The notes below the pieces were generated by a model. The model saw only the letters and a list, made by a program, of their open reading frames with translations. It was not told the origin of the DNA and did not search any database. From NCBI RefSeq assembly GCF_900105905.1, contig NZ_FNSV01000005.1, positions 4,712,001-4,776,000 on the forward strand: a stretch of DNA of 64,000 nt, written 5' to 3'. This DNA is from Rhodococcus koreensis. Lineage in GTDB: Bacteria; Actinomycetota; Actinomycetes; Mycobacteriales; Mycobacteriaceae. The translations under genes were made by a program, and so were the position numbers. Within the stretch, counting starts at the first letter, position 1, and the number at the start of each line of letters is the position of its first letter. Positions 16,267 through 24,720 of the stretch are shown here, in pieces.

Positions 16267-16901
16267 CAGGAACCTTTCGTGGTGCTGTCGTGACGTTTCC
16301 CCGGGGGCGGGGGGTCGAGGGTGAGGACGGCGCGGACCGCCACCTCCAGGCGCCGGCGCACGGCGTCGTCCGGTTTCCGCCGGGCACGGAGCAGCAGTCC
16401 GGTGGGGAGTCCGACGACGCACGCTTCGATCACCTCGACCGCGCGACCGTCCCTGCGCCCCCACAACGCCAGCGCCAACCGGACGAACAGTTCGACGAGG
16501 ACGGAGTCGAGGCGCGCCAACTCGTCCGCGACGTCCTCGGGGACGTCGGATCCGAGCAGTTCGTCGCGGCGCACGGTGAGCAGGAGTCGCGACGACTGCG
16601 GGAACTTCTCGGCGAAGCCGGCCGGGGTGTCGGCGGCCGCGACGACGGCGTCCACGGGACCCCGCTCCAGCGCGTGCTCGACCGATTGCTGTTGCAGGTC
16701 GAGGAATCGGTGCGCCGCCCGCAACCATGCGCGTCCGACGAGCCCTCCGCGGGAGCCGAATGCGTGATAGATGGCGCCGTTGGACATCTCCGTGGTGGCG
16801 GCGACCGCCCGCAGCGTCACCGCGCTCGGCCCGCCCTCGACGGCCAGCCGTTCGGCGGTGTCGAGCGCGGCGTCGAGGTCGTGGACGCGTGGCCTGGGCA
16901 T
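16266..16901 (-). CDS. TetR family transcriptional regulator
   Basis: 211 residues with the N-terminal HTH at about residues 10-55 (DTAERLAVEGGPSAVTLRAVA, then MSNGAIYHAFGSRGGLVGRAW). The rest is a variable alpha-helical effector domain ending in a basic tail. It is translationally coupled to the enoyl-CoA hydratase-family gene and presumably controls it; an acyl-CoA ligand would fit. No clear palindrome was found in the promoter side 16902-17020. Confidence 0.85.
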   Translation of the reverse strand: MPRPRVHDLDAALDTAERLAVEGGPSAVTLRAVAATTEMSNGAIYHAFGSRGGLVGRAWLRAAHRFLDLQQQSVEHALERGPVDAVVAAADTPAGFAEKFPQSSRLLLTVRRDELLGSDVPEDVADELARLDSVLVELFVRLALALWGRRDGRAVEVIEACVVGLPTGLLLRARRKPDDAVRRRLEVAVRAVLTLDPPPPGKRHDSTTKGS

Positions 16902-17022
16902 ACGTCGAACAATAACAGATCAAGCGTTCTATTACTCGTCGGTAGGTACTGGCCCTGCCGCGCAGTGGGAGCCGGTCGATGATCGGCTAGCCGTTGTGCT
17001 CCGAGTCACAATGGGTTAGCTT

Positions 17023-17049
17023 TGTCCGGACATAAACACATTACGTGTT
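17023..17049. promoter_or_regulatory. Candidate operator before the sugar porter gene
   Basis: TGTCCGGACA (17023-17032) is a perfect 10-bp palindrome and AACAC-ATTAC-GTGTT (17035-17049) a second small repeat. Both sit within 60 bp of the transporter start. The LacI regulator at 18938-20026 is a plausible but unproved binder. Confidence 0.4.
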
Positions 17050-17079
17050 CTGCACATGGAATACGTCGAGGAGATGTTC

Positions 17080-18498
17080 ATGGCCAGCGATCTCACCCGA
17101 ACTACCGCCCAGCACCTGCCCGCCGACGCGCCTGGACGGCACTCGCACAGGCTCGGCGTCATCGCCGTCGTCGCCACCTTCGGCGGCCTGCTCTTCGGAT
17201 ATGACACCGGAGTCATCAACGGCGCACTCGAACCGCTCAAGGAAGACCTCCAGCTCACCTCGTTCACCGAGGGCCTGGTGGTGAGCATCCTGATCTTCGG
17301 CGCCGCGATCGGCGCCCTCATCGGCGGCCGGATGTCCGACCGGTACGGACGCCGGCACAACATCCTGGTACTCGCGATCATCTTCATGATCGGCACGCTC
17401 GGCTGCGTGCTGTCCCCCACGTGGGAGATACTCGCACTGTTCCGCTTCATCCTCGGCCTCGCCGTCGGCGGCGCATCCGCGACCGTGCCCGTCTACCTCG
17501 CCGAGATCTCCCCCGCCGAACGGCGCGGCAGCGTGGTCTCCCGCAACGAAGTCATGATCGTGTGCGGGCAGTTCGCCGCATTCGTGATCAACGCCGTCAT
17601 CTTCAACATCTGGGGTGAGCACGAGAGCGTCTGGCGCTTCATGCTCCTGATCGCCGTCGCTCCGGCCATCGTCCTGTTCGCCGGAATGCTGAGGATGCCG
17701 GAGAGCCCGCGCTGGCTGATGTCGCAGGATCGGCACGACGAAGCGCTCGCCGTGCTCCTCCAGGTCCGGTCCCCGGAGCGGGCGCGTGCCGAACTGGAGG
17801 AGGTCCAGGCGCTCGCGGAGGAAGAGAAGCTCGCGCAGACCGGCGGTCCCGCGGACCTGTCGGTGAAGTGGATCCGCCGCCTCATCTTCATCGGCGTCGG
17901 CCTCGGCGTGTTCCAGCAGGCCACCGGCATCAACTCGGTGATGTACTACGGCACCCAGCTGCTCGGCGACGCCGGATTCTCCTCCAACGCAGCCATTGTC
18001 GCGAACACCCTCAACGGACTGTTCAGCGTGCTCGGCGTCCTCACCGGCATCGCCCTGATCAACCGGATCGACCGTCGCAAGATGCTCATCGGCGGGTTCG
18101 TGCTCACCACCACGTTCCACCTCCTCGTCGGCCTGTCGGCCTTCCTGCTGCCCGACGGCACCGCGAAGGCCTATTTCATCCTCGTGTTCGTGGTTCTGTT
18201 CGTCTTCTCGATGCAGGGCACGATCGGTCCCCTGGTGTGGCTGATGCTGTCGGAGATCTTCCCACTGAAGATCCGCAGCTTCGCCATCGGCATCTGCATC
18301 TTCATGCTGTGGATCGCGAACGCGATTGTCGCGCTCGTCTTCCCGCCCCTCGTGGCAGCACTGGGAATCGCGGCCACCTTCTTCATCTTCGCGGGCCTCG
18401 GCGTGCTGGCTCTCGTGTTCATCACCACCCAGGTCCCGGAAACCCGCGGCCGCTCCCTCGAGGAACTCGAAGAGCAGTTCCGGCGCGAGTATTCGTGA
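17080..18498 (+). CDS. Sugar porter family MFS transporter (inositol/sugar:H+ symporter-like)
   Basis: 472 residues, 12 TM segments. Sugar-porter hallmarks are present: FGYDTGVINGAL in TM1, GGRMSDRYGRRHNI, PESPRWLM after TM6, QQATGINSVMYYGTQLL in TM7, and PETRGRSLEELE at the C-terminus. ATG 17080 is chosen because GAGGAG (17068-17073) lies 6 nt upstream; ATG 17056 has no such site. Neighbouring IolG-like dehydrogenases and a LacI regulator suggest myo-inositol or another polyol as substrate. Confidence 0.88.
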   Translation: MASDLTRTTAQHLPADAPGRHSHRLGVIAVVATFGGLLFGYDTGVINGALEPLKEDLQLTSFTEGLVVSILIFGAAIGALIGGRMSDRYGRRHNILVLAIIFMIGTLGCVLSPTWEILALFRFILGLAVGGASATVPVYLAEISPAERRGSVVSRNEVMIVCGQFAAFVINAVIFNIWGEHESVWRFMLLIAVAPAIVLFAGMLRMPESPRWLMSQDRHDEALAVLLQVRSPERARAELEEVQALAEEEKLAQTGGPADLSVKWIRRLIFIGVGLGVFQQATGINSVMYYGTQLLGDAGFSSNAAIVANTLNGLFSVLGVLTGIALINRIDRRKMLIGGFVLTTTFHLLVGLSAFLLPDGTAKAYFILVFVVLFVFSMQGTIGPLVWLMLSEIFPLKIRSFAIGICIFMLWIANAIVALVFPPLVAALGIAATFFIFAGLGVLALVFITTQVPETRGRSLEELEEQFRREYS

Positions 18499-18534
18499 CC
18501 GTCTCCGCACCGAGTCCCGTGAAAGGTTGACCTC

Positions 18535-18894
18535 ATGACAGTGCTCGTAGCAGTGACCGATACCTCCGAAGGATCGCACGCCCTCCTCGCCGGCAAGAAG
18601 GAAGCCGCGATGCTGGACACCGATCTGCTGGTGGTGAACCTCTCCCTCACCGAACCCGAAGAGGTGCACACCCTCGCGGACGACGGGGTGACCGTCCTCG
18701 ACCGGATCGGCCGCGGCGACCGCGATCCCGCAACCGCGGTGCTGGATCTGATCGACGACCGGCCCGACATCGAACGCCTCGTGATCGGGGTCAAGCGCCG
18801 CAGCGCGGTCGGCAAGGCCCTCCTCGGCAGCGTGAGCCAGCGCCTCATCCTGCAATCACCGATCCCGGTTCTCGCGGTCAAAAGCCCTCAGTAG
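18535..18894 (+). CDS. Universal stress protein (UspA) family
   Basis: 119 residues, a single Usp domain. MTVLVAVTDTSEGSHALLAGKKEA opens the fold and GVKRRSAVGKALLGSVSQRLI provides the G-x2-G-x9-G(S)-type ATP-binding loop near the C-terminus, somewhat modified. It follows the sugar porter by 36 bp and is probably co-transcribed. Its N-terminal half is shorter than the usual 140-150 residues. Confidence 0.8.
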   Translation: MTVLVAVTDTSEGSHALLAGKKEAAMLDTDLLVVNLSLTEPEEVHTLADDGVTVLDRIGRGDRDPATAVLDLIDDRPDIERLVIGVKRRSAVGKALLGSVSQRLILQSPIPVLAVKSPQ

Positions 18895-18915
18895 AAGCTG
18901 GTTTCACGTTCCAGC

Positions 18916-18964
18916 GCGGCGCCCGGCAGCAGGGAGGTCACCCCTTCCCGCCGCCGGGCGCCGC
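18916..18964. terminator. Bidirectional hairpin between usp and lacI genes
   Basis: GCGGCGCCCGGC (18916-18927) pairs perfectly with 18953-18964, with a 25-nt loop that itself can partly fold (GGGAGG with CCTTCCC). It lies between convergent genes and contains the stop of the lacI-type gene. Confidence 0.55.
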
Positions 18965-20026
18965 TGTCGAACGGCGAACACTGAGCGTCGGCGTGTGCAG
19001 GTGGATGCGCCGCGACTGCGTCGGTCGCTCCAGCCGCTGCAGCAGGAATTTCGCGGCCTGCGCACCGACCGCGAAATTGCCATTGTTGACCGACGTCAGC
19101 GACAGGTGCCGGATCCGTGCGAGATACGTGTCGTCGTACCCGACGAGCGAGAGGTCGTCGGGGACTCTCAGGCCGCGGTCGTCGGCCGCCGACAGCGCCC
19201 CGACGCACGTGACGTCGTTGAACGCGAGGATCGCCGTCGGCCGGGGTTCGGCATCGAGTACACGACCGGCCGCCACGTATCCGCTCTCCTCGGTCATGCC
19301 TGCGAACTGCACGGACGCGAGGTCGCCGCACCCGGCCTCGGTCATCGCCTCGGTGAATCCGTCGCGGCGCAGAGTGCCCACCACTCCGGGACCCTGCAGG
19401 TAGGCGATCCGCCGATGGCCGAGGTCCAGCAGATGCCGGGTGGCCAGCCGGGCACCGGCGATGTCGTCGTCCGCCGCGATGTCGACGTTCGGCAGACTCG
19501 GTTCGTGGGTTCCGGCGAGGACGACGGGGACGAGGGCCGCGGCCCGTTCGATCGCGGGGCCGGCGTCGGTGGTGCCCACCACCACCAACCCGTCGATCCG
19601 CTGTCGCAGCAGGGTCTCGACGGTATCCCGCCCGACGCGCTGATCCAGATGACTGTCGGCCAGCACCGGCGCGATCCCGACGGCGTCGAGCGTCGTCGTC
19701 ATCCCCTCGAGCAGTTCGACGAACCAGGGGTTGCGGAGGTCGTTCAACATCACCCCGACTGTGCCGCTGCGCGATTCGGACAGTCCGCGGGCGATGGTGT
19801 TCGTCCGGTAGTCGAGTTCCTTCATGGCCTGCGTGACCATCTCGCGGCGGGCGGCGCTGACGTTCGCCTCGCCGCGGAGCACCCGGGACACCAGCGATTT
19901 CGACACCCCCGCCCGCGCGGCCACGTCGCGGATCGTCGGTGGGCGAAACGACGACGCTCCCGGCGCCACGTCCGCCGCCTCACCCTCGGCCGTGCCGCGA
20001 TCTGATTCGTTCACGAGGGACAGCAT
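18938..20026 (-). CDS. LacI family transcriptional regulator
   Basis: 362 residues from ATG 20026. HTH TIRDVAARAGVSKSLVSRVLRG (about residues 31-52) and hinge helix REMVTQAMKELDYRTNTIARGL are followed by a periplasmic-binding-protein-like sugar domain. It is divergent from the first Gfo/Idh/MocA gene and convergent with usp. It probably controls the sugar porter and dehydrogenase genes; palindromes at 20062-20071 and 17023-17032 are candidate sites. Confidence 0.88.
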   Translation of the reverse strand: MLSLVNESDRGTAEGEAADVAPGASSFRPPTIRDVAARAGVSKSLVSRVLRGEANVSAARREMVTQAMKELDYRTNTIARGLSESRSGTVGVMLNDLRNPWFVELLEGMTTTLDAVGIAPVLADSHLDQRVGRDTVETLLRQRIDGLVVVGTTDAGPAIERAAALVPVVLAGTHEPSLPNVDIAADDDIAGARLATRHLLDLGHRRIAYLQGPGVVGTLRRDGFTEAMTEAGCGDLASVQFAGMTEESGYVAAGRVLDAEPRPTAILAFNDVTCVGALSAADDRGLRVPDDLSLVGYDDTYLARIRHLSLTSVNNGNFAVGAQAAKFLLQRLERPTQSRRIHLHTPTLSVRRSTAAPGGGKG

Positions 20027-20061
20027 ATGGAGCCGGGGCCGTGTTACGCTCATCACACCTG

Positions 20062-20071
20062 GGACCGGTCC
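20062..20071. promoter_or_regulatory. Palindrome in the lacI/dehydrogenase promoter
   Basis: GGACCGGTCC, perfect 10-bp palindrome with a CCGG centre, midway between divergent starts 20026 and 20101. Position fits a LacI-family operator. Confidence 0.5.
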
Positions 20072-20087
20072 ACGTTTGTCCCTTTCC

Positions 20088-20095
20088 GGAAGGAG
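20088..20095 (+). promoter_or_regulatory. Ribosome binding site deciding a TTG start
   Basis: GGAAGGAG, 5 nt before TTG 20101. No ATG or GTG gives a comparable site for the dehydrogenase; upstream starts would overlap the divergent regulator. Confidence 0.65.
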
Positions 20096-20100
20096 TCGAG

Positions 20101-21285
20101 TTGAGCAAGCACGGAAGTTTGCGACTGTCCGCGGGCATGGTCGGCGGCGGACAGGGCGCCGACATCGGCAAGACCCACCGCTACGCGATGCGCCTGGACG
20201 ACCGATACGACCTGCAAGCGGGAGTCTTCGGACGAGACAGCGCGTCGTCGGCGCAGATCGCGGAGAGCCTCGGCGTGACGGCCGAGCGCACCTACCGCGA
20301 CCACCGGGAGATGGCCGAACGGGAATCCACCCGCGAGGACGGCGTCGACGTGGTGGCCGTGACCACCCCGAACGACAGCCACTTCGACATCGCGCGCACG
20401 TTCCTGGAGGCCGGCATCTCGGTGGTGTGCGAGAAGCCCCTCACCCGCGACTCGGAGTCGGCAGCGGAACTCGTCGCGATTGCCGAGTCGTCCGGCGCCA
20501 TTCTGGCCGTCCCACACTGCTATTCGGCCTACGCCATGGTCCGGCACGCGGCCCGGATGGTGCGCGACGGCGACCTCGGACGCATCCGGTTCGTGGCGGT
20601 GGAACACGCGTCCGGCTGGGCGGCGACGCCCCTCGAACTCGGCGAGCACCGGCAGGCGCGGTGGCGTACCGACCCCGACATCGCGGGATTCCCCAGCGTC
20701 GTCGGCGATCTCGGTACCCACGCCTTCCAGCTGTTGCGCTTCGTCACCGGTCTCGAGGCGACCCGGGTATCGGCCGAACTGGACACCCTCGTCCCCGGGC
20801 GGCGGGTGTTCGACAACGCCACCGTGCGCCTCACCCTCTCCAACGGGGCACCCGCGACGCTCTGGGCGAGCATGGCCGCCACCGGCAACGAGCACGGCCT
20901 GCGCATCCGGGTCTTCGGCGACACCGCGAGCATCGAATGGCGGCACGAGGATCCACACCACCTGACGGTCCGCGACCTCGACGGCGCCACCACGATCCTC
21001 GCGCAGGGAATGCGCACGCTGTCCGAGGACGCCGCCCGGCTCACCCGTCCCGGTCTGGGACACCCCGAGGGCTTCCTCGAGGCGTTCGCGAACTTCTACC
21101 GCGACCTCGCGGACGAACTCCGCGCCCGCCGCGACGGCGAGCCCACCACCCTCCGCGATCTGTCCTTCCCCACCGGACGCGACGGGCTGATCGGCGTCCA
21201 GTTCGTCGAGGCGACGGCCGCCTCCGACGCCGCCGACTCGGCCTGGGTCGTTCCCGCTTTCGCACACGAAAAGGTCGGTATCTGA
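20101..21285 (+). CDS. Gfo/Idh/MocA family oxidoreductase
   Basis: 394 residues from a TTG start. The Rossmann entry is GMVGGGQGADIGKTHRYAM; VTTPNDSHFDIA and VCEKPLT (about residues 108-114) are the family's nucleotide-binding and catalytic Lys motifs; DLGTHAFQLLRF supplies the late His. It is an NAD(P)-dependent sugar or cyclitol dehydrogenase of unknown exact substrate. The stop is one base before the next dehydrogenase start, so the two are coupled. Divergent from lacI. Confidence 0.87.
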   Translation: MSKHGSLRLSAGMVGGGQGADIGKTHRYAMRLDDRYDLQAGVFGRDSASSAQIAESLGVTAERTYRDHREMAERESTREDGVDVVAVTTPNDSHFDIARTFLEAGISVVCEKPLTRDSESAAELVAIAESSGAILAVPHCYSAYAMVRHAARMVRDGDLGRIRFVAVEHASGWAATPLELGEHRQARWRTDPDIAGFPSVVGDLGTHAFQLLRFVTGLEATRVSAELDTLVPGRRVFDNATVRLTLSNGAPATLWASMAATGNEHGLRIRVFGDTASIEWRHEDPHHLTVRDLDGATTILAQGMRTLSEDAARLTRPGLGHPEGFLEAFANFYRDLADELRARRDGEPTTLRDLSFPTGRDGLIGVQFVEATAASDAADSAWVVPAFAHEKVGI

Positions 21286-21286
21286 C

Positions 21287-22288
21287 ATGCAGCGTTTCGC
21301 CCTCATCGGAGCCGGGTTCATCGGCGGCGTTCACGGCGCCAACCTCGCGGCGCACACCGACGTCGACCTGGCACTCGTCTTCGACATCGACCTCGCGCGC
21401 GCGACGGACCTCGCCAAGCGGCACGGCAGCCGCGCGACCACCGATCTCGCGGAAGTCTTCGATTCCACGGCGATCGACGCCGTCTTCATCGCGTCGTCCA
21501 CCGACACCCACGCCGAGCATCTCCGCACCGCGGCGACGGCGGGAATCCCGGCCCTGTGCGAGAAGCCCATCGACCTCGACCTCGCCCGCGCCATCGACAT
21601 CGTGCGCTTCGCCGACTCCCGGTCGCTGCGGGCGATGGTCGATTTCAACCGCCGCTTCGATCGCGACTACGCCGAACTGCAGCGGGTCGTCGCGTCCGGC
21701 GAGATCGGCTCGGTGGAGCTGATCCAGATGACCAGCCGTGGCCCGGCGATGCCGCCGCTCGAGTACATCGCCGTCTCGGGCGGGCAGATGCGCGACCAGA
21801 CCGTCCACTTCTTCGACCTGGCCCGGTGGATCTCCGGGCTCGACCCCGAGTCGGTGTTCGCGACCGGTTCCACACTGGCCGAACCCCGCCTCGCCGAGTA
21901 CGGCGACGTCGACACGTCGGCGGTCACGCTGCGCCTGCCCGGCGGCGCACTCGTCCAGATCGACTCCACCCGGCGGATCGGCTACGGCTACGACGAACGC
22001 ATCGAGGTGCTCGGTTCCACGGGCATGGTCGAGGCGCGACGTCAGCGCGCCGGGTCCGTTTCCCGGTACAGCGCGGGCCGCGTGGTCGACGACGGGATGC
22101 ACGCGGGATGGTTCGAGAGGATCCGGGCCAGCTACCGCATCGCACTCGACCACTTCGTCGACGCACTGGAGAACGGTGCCGCCATCGGACCCACCCTGTC
22201 GGAGGCGTTGAAGGCGCAGGCGATCGCCGAGGCCGCGACCCGCTCTCTCACCAGCGGTCGCATGGAGGCGATCGACTACCCGGCCTGA
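21287..22288 (+). CDS. Inositol 2-dehydrogenase-like Gfo/Idh/MocA oxidoreductase
   Basis: 333 residues. ALIGAGFIGGVHGANLA is the NAD-binding loop, CEKPID (about residues 94-99) the Lys motif, and GGQMRDQTVHFFDLARW the Asp/His catalytic region typical of IolG and close relatives. It follows the first dehydrogenase directly. Two different dehydrogenases with a sugar porter and LacI suggest stepwise oxidation and epimerisation of a cyclitol or aldose; the remaining iol genes are absent here. Confidence 0.85.
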   Translation: MQRFALIGAGFIGGVHGANLAAHTDVDLALVFDIDLARATDLAKRHGSRATTDLAEVFDSTAIDAVFIASSTDTHAEHLRTAATAGIPALCEKPIDLDLARAIDIVRFADSRSLRAMVDFNRRFDRDYAELQRVVASGEIGSVELIQMTSRGPAMPPLEYIAVSGGQMRDQTVHFFDLARWISGLDPESVFATGSTLAEPRLAEYGDVDTSAVTLRLPGGALVQIDSTRRIGYGYDERIEVLGSTGMVEARRQRAGSVSRYSAGRVVDDGMHAGWFERIRASYRIALDHFVDALENGAAIGPTLSEALKAQAIAEAATRSLTSGRMEAIDYPA

Positions 22289-22305
22289 ACCCGGTCACAC
22301 CGGGT
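22289..22305. terminator. Short hairpin between convergent dehydrogenase and kinase genes
   Basis: ACCCGG (22289-22294) pairs with CCGGGT (22300-22305) over a 5-nt loop. It ends inside the kinase gene's stop region. Short stem, so weak. Confidence 0.35.
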
Positions 22306-22924
22306 CGCCGAGGACGACGACGTCGGCCCGGGCGCGGCCGGGTGCAACCAACGCGGCGTTGCGTTCGTCGCTGCGCCGCACCCACTCTCGCGCCTCGTCG
22401 GGTGACTTGCCGAACCGGATGTGCCGCTCGACGAGGCGGGCGACGCGCTCGTCCCCGTCCGGAGCGAGGAACCACGCTTCGTCGAGCAGGGCACGCACCG
22501 CCGACCACGGTCCTTCGTCGAGGAGGAGGTAGTTGCCCTCGGTGATCACCAGCGGAACGTCCGGCGGGACGGCGATCGCCCCGGCGTACGACTCCTCGAC
22601 CTCGCGGTGGAACTGCGGGGCGTACACCGTCTCGCCGTTCGGTTCCCGGATCCGGTGCAGCAGTGCCACGTACCCGGCGGCGTCGAAGGTGTCCGGTGCG
22701 CCCTTGCGTCCGGCCCGGCCGAGGCGGGCCAGTTCCGCACTCGCCAGGTGGAACCCGTCCATCGGCACGACCACCGCGGACGACCCCAACCCCGCCAGCA
22801 CCGCCGCGGCCACCGTGCTCTTCCCCGAGCCCGGCGGTCCCGCGATACCGAGAACGCGGCGCGTGCCCGGTTCGGCCAGCGCCCGGGCACGCGCGACGAG
22901 TCCCGCGAGTCGACCGTCGTCCAT
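22295..22924 (-). CDS. P-loop nucleoside/sugar kinase family protein (uridine-kinase-like)
   Basis: 209 residues. Walker A is GPPGSGKST (about residues 29-37); VPMDGFHL follows, as in uridine kinase, pantothenate kinase and the FrcK-type fructokinases; ITEGNYLLLDEGPW is the second conserved block. The substrate is not readable from sequence, but proximity to a sugar-oxidising module makes a sugar kinase reasonable. It lies 20 bp downstream of the small membrane-protein gene in the same direction. Confidence 0.83.
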   Translation of the reverse strand: MDDGRLAGLVARARALAEPGTRRVLGIAGPPGSGKSTVAAAVLAGLGSSAVVVPMDGFHLASAELARLGRAGRKGAPDTFDAAGYVALLHRIREPNGETVYAPQFHREVEESYAGAIAVPPDVPLVITEGNYLLLDEGPWSAVRALLDEAWFLAPDGDERVARLVERHIRFGKSPDEAREWVRRSDERNAALVAPGRARADVVVLGDPV

Positions 22925-22944
22925 AGGCAGACCGTAGTCCTCGC

Positions 22945-23358
22945 TCAGCCGACCACTCGTGGTGCACGTATGGGTGCATCCTCCGTCGGGGCGGAACGCC
23001 AGGTCGTCCCGAGCACCGCGCTGATCAGCCGGTCCTGGACCGCCACGAGGATCAGCGTCATGAGACAGCCGTAACCGAAGACGACGAGCAGCCAGAGCAG
23101 GTTCAGTCCCGGCGCGCCGTCGACGAGCATCGGGGTCACCATCGTCACGAGCAGCGACTCGATCAGCCCCAGCAGCACCGCGGGTACGACTCCGAAGGGT
23201 GTGCGCCCCAGTAGGATCGGGTGCACCGACAGAATCAGGAAGATGACGAGGGCCACGCCGACCCCCATCATCAGTTCGAACGGCACCCCGGGCAGGGCGT
23301 CCTTGACGAGCAGGAACAACCCGGCCCAGCCGACGCCGCACGCGAAACTCGCGAACAT
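22945..23358 (-). CDS. Small four-helix membrane protein, possibly 5'-truncated
   Basis: 137 residues from ATG 23358 with four hydrophobic segments (about residues 3-18, 28-46, 54-75 and 87-108). The frame stays open and hydrophobic upstream to 23466 (VKLFFTLQAPPKALLG precedes the ATG) without another ATG, GTG or TTG. The TnpB element begins close to that point, so the original start may have been separated by insertion. Not recognised beyond being an integral membrane protein. Confidence 0.6.
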   Translation of the reverse strand: MFASFACGVGWAGLFLLVKDALPGVPFELMMGVGVALVIFLILSVHPILLGRTPFGVVPAVLLGLIESLLVTMVTPMLVDGAPGLNLLWLLVVFGYGCLMTLILVAVQDRLISAVLGTTWRSAPTEDAPIRAPRVVG

Positions 23359-23464
23359 CCCCAGCAGGGCCTTCGGCGGCGCCTGGAGCGTGAAGAAAAG
23401 CTTGACGTTCTCTCGGCCGTGAACGACCGAGATTCCCCTCCAGACTCGCGTCCCGAGGTTCCTG

Positions 23465-23650
23465 TTTCACCGACAGTCGCCTCCCCGCACTTTATGTGCG
23501 GGGCGGTCTCACACCGTCTCCGCAGGCTGCCACCGCCAGTCCTACGGCCAAAATATTCCTTGCCGCGTTCACATCCCGATCATGGACGACGCCGCACCGG
23601 CACGTCCACTCGCGCACGTCCAGCGGCATCGCCAAGGCGATCACCCCGCA
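23465..23650 (-). ncRNA. Likely omega RNA at the TnpB right end
   Basis: TnpB guide RNAs are known to cover the 3' end of tnpB and the right-end hairpin, with the guide derived from flanking DNA. Here that places the scaffold over the last part of tnpB and the 8-bp hairpin, and the guide in the sequence just left of 23465. Exact ends were not determined. Confidence 0.45.
23483..23503 (-). repeat. Right-end hairpin of the TnpB element
   Basis: CCCCGCAC-TTTAT-GTGCGGGG: perfect 8-bp stem with a 5-nt loop that contains the tnpB stop codon (23492-23494). This matches a subterminal palindrome of IS200/IS605-type elements. Confidence 0.75.
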
Positions 23651-24634
23651 CACCGAGCAGGTCTTCGACGACGGACAGAACCGGTCGATCACCACCAGCC
23701 GGCGCCCGTACCAGTCGGCCTTGTACTCGAGCATCGACCGGAACTCGGACCACCCCGCATCCGAGATCGCCCGAGACAACGACCGATTCTTGACCATGTT
23801 CCGCACACTCAGATCCTCGATGGCGATCACTTGATTTTCGCGCACCAGCCGAGTGGAAAGTGTGTGCAGATAATCGCGACGCCGATCGGCGATCCGACCA
23901 TGAATCTTCGCGACCTTCAGTCGGGCCTTGGCCCGGTTCCGGGATCCTTTCTCCTTCCTGGCCAGTGCTCGTTGCGCCTTCGCCAGCCGCTCGCGGTCCG
24001 CGCGCTCGTGTCGCGGGTTGGTGATCTTCTCCCCCGTCGACAGCGTGTACAGGTTGGTGATCCCGGCGTCGAGCCCGACCACCCGATCGGCCGGCTCGAG
24101 TTCGCTGATCGTGTCCTCGACGAGGATCGAGATGTGGTACTGACCACGAGCATTACGCGACACCGTCACCTGCGACGGCACCGCCCCCTCCGGTAGTGGC
24201 CTCGACCACCGAACGTCCAGGGGTTCGGACTGCTTGGCCAACCGGATCTGCCCGCCGCGGTAGGTGAAGCAGTTCGAGTAGTAGGTCGCCGACTCCTTCG
24301 ACTGGCCCTTCTTCCTGAACTGCGGGTAGCGGGTCTGCTTGCGCCAGAACTTCTCGAACGCACCCTGCAACTGCCGCAGCGACTCCTGCAGCGGCCCCTT
24401 CGACGGCTCCGCCAACCACTCCGTCTCGACATCGCGTTTCCATCCGGTGAGCATCTTCGAGGTGTCCGCGTAGGTGACCCGTCGCTGCTCCTGCGACCAC
24501 GCCTGCGACCGCTCGGCCAACGCCCGGTTGTAGACATACCGGGTGCACCCGAACGTCCGAGCAAGCTGTTCCGCCTGCACCGCAGTCGGATAGAAACGGT
24601 ACTTGAACGCCCGCTTCACCACCCTCCCCGCCAT
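23492..24634 (-). CDS. tnpB: TnpB RNA-guided nuclease
   Basis: 380 residues from MAGRVVKRAFKYRFYPT. The N-terminal OrfB domain is followed by the RuvC-like nuclease: VVGLDAGITNLYTLSTG (Asp), VIAIEDLSVRNMVKNR (Glu) and VVHDRDVNAARNI (Asp). The inserted zinc finger is CSVCG...CRCG. All three acidic residues and all four cysteines are present, so the nuclease looks intact. A longer frame to 24718 lies in the element's left end and is not needed. ATG 24634 fits family length. Confidence 0.93.
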   Translation of the reverse strand: MAGRVVKRAFKYRFYPTAVQAEQLARTFGCTRYVYNRALAERSQAWSQEQRRVTYADTSKMLTGWKRDVETEWLAEPSKGPLQESLRQLQGAFEKFWRKQTRYPQFRKKGQSKESATYYSNCFTYRGGQIRLAKQSEPLDVRWSRPLPEGAVPSQVTVSRNARGQYHISILVEDTISELEPADRVVGLDAGITNLYTLSTGEKITNPRHERADRERLAKAQRALARKEKGSRNRAKARLKVAKIHGRIADRRRDYLHTLSTRLVRENQVIAIEDLSVRNMVKNRSLSRAISDAGWSEFRSMLEYKADWYGRRLVVIDRFCPSSKTCSVCGVIALAMPLDVREWTCRCGVVHDRDVNAARNILAVGLAVAACGDGVRPPRT

Positions 24635-24679
24635 GCCCCAGACACTAGCCCCAGGGTCCGACAAAGTCGGATCGGCCAT

Positions 24680-24699
24680 CCCGGCCCTGAAGGACCGGG
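24680..24699 (-). repeat. Left-end hairpin of the TnpB element
   Basis: CCCGG-C-CC-TGAA-GG-A-CCGGG: an 8-bp stem with one mismatch and a TGAA loop, 22 bp inside the left boundary at 24720. Confidence 0.6.
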
Positions 24700-24720
24700 T
24701 TTGCGCCGAAAGACTCACGG

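Larger units (their letters stand above)
23460..24720 (-). mobile_element. Solitary TnpB (IS1341-type, IS200/IS605-like) element
   Basis: On the minus strand the left end begins directly after TTGAT (24725-24721), followed by a subterminal hairpin (24680-24699) and tnpB. The right end carries a perfect hairpin (23483-23503) overlapping the tnpB stop. No TnpA gene is present, so mobility would need help in trans. The right boundary is uncertain within about 23440-23480. Confidence 0.7.

Noticed and set aside
16902..16960. GAACAATAAC and GTTCTATTAC considered as an inverted repeat for the TetR at 16266
   Set aside because: The two halves are not reverse complements; only scattered positions pair.
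17041..18855. 604-residue frame antisense to the sugar porter
   Set aside because: Low-complexity acidic translation opposite a gene with all sugar-porter motifs.
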